Source: Clostridium sp. (GTDB lineage: Bacteria > Bacillota > Clostridia > Clostridiales > Clostridiaceae). Taken from it: a stretch of DNA of 16,807 nucleotides. Made by a program: the position numbers and the translations under genes. Below, piece after piece: positions 16,713-16,807 of the stretch; the stretch's first letter is position 1; the number at the start of each line of letters is the position of its first letter. Location of the stretch: positions 1-16,807 of the forward strand of contig NZ_JAHAIF010000059.1 of NCBI RefSeq assembly GCF_018372875.1, in the 5' to 3' direction. The notes beneath the pieces were generated by a model. It ran no database searches. It worked only from the letters and a program-made list of their open reading frames with translations, and was not told the origin of the DNA.

Positions 16713-16807
16713 AAAGGTAAGGAAATTATAAAATTACTATCCTTTATTTTATATTTTTTAATATGAAAATGTAATAATACCTTTGATTTATAGCTAATTG
16801 AAATTTT
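16713..16807. repeat. 95-bp intergenic repeat, copy 2 (reaches window end)
   Basis: It is identical to 10811-10905 at 93 of 95 positions, in the same orientation. One change disrupts a base pair of the internal hairpin (AAATTATAAAAT). The repeat may continue past the window edge. Confidence 0.85.

Overview
The window looks like a chromosomal stretch of a low-GC Firmicute, most likely Clostridium sensu stricto. The reasons are the very AT-rich intergenic DNA, strong AGGAGG/GGGGG ribosome binding sites, the clostridial DUF1659/DUF2922 pair, a GrdB-related protein, an Rpn-type nuclease and an LPXTG-like wall-anchored glycanase. The species cannot be fixed from the sequence alone. No rRNA, tRNA or CRISPR array is visible.

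Layout. (1) 1-540: two small + strand genes (DUF1659, DUF2922) and a bidirectional terminator. (2) 543-7902: a sugar-use locus. A five-gene minus-strand operon runs lacZ (GH2 beta-galactosidase), a MupG-like DUF871 phosphoglycosidase, PTS EIIB, PTS EIIC and a short GrdB-related protein of unknown role. A divergent AraC-type regulator faces it across a 182-bp region carrying a near-perfect cre (CcpA) palindrome. (3) 8010-9713: a minus-strand pair, a lipoprotein and a secreted two-domain protein, with its own consensus promoter. (4) 9777-12768: an accessory region. It holds a two-gene zeta-toxin-like module with a 54-residue partner, an Rpn-family nuclease followed by an out-of-frame C-terminal tail ORF, a badly decayed erythromycin-esterase relic and a zinc-ribbon relic, separated by structured intergenic repeats. 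(5) 12798-15810: a two-helix membrane protein and a sortase-anchored GH16 beta-glucanase. (6) 15839-16807: a DUF4272 protein, then a long inverted repeat and the second copy of a 95-bp repeat also seen at 10811.

How the parts may work together. The AraC protein and CcpA probably control uptake and breakdown of a galactoside or amino-sugar glycoside. EIIB/EIIC import and phosphorylate one substrate, the MupG-like enzyme could cleave the phosphorylated disaccharide, and LacZ would cleave non-phosphorylated beta-galactosides. No EIIA is present, so it must come from elsewhere. The GrdB-related protein ending the operon is the least explained part and my main candidate for undescribed biology. 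The GH16 enzyme would act on beta-1,3/1,4-glucans at the cell wall; its link to the sugar operon is only thematic. The accessory middle shows gene decay and repeats typical of a turnover hotspot.
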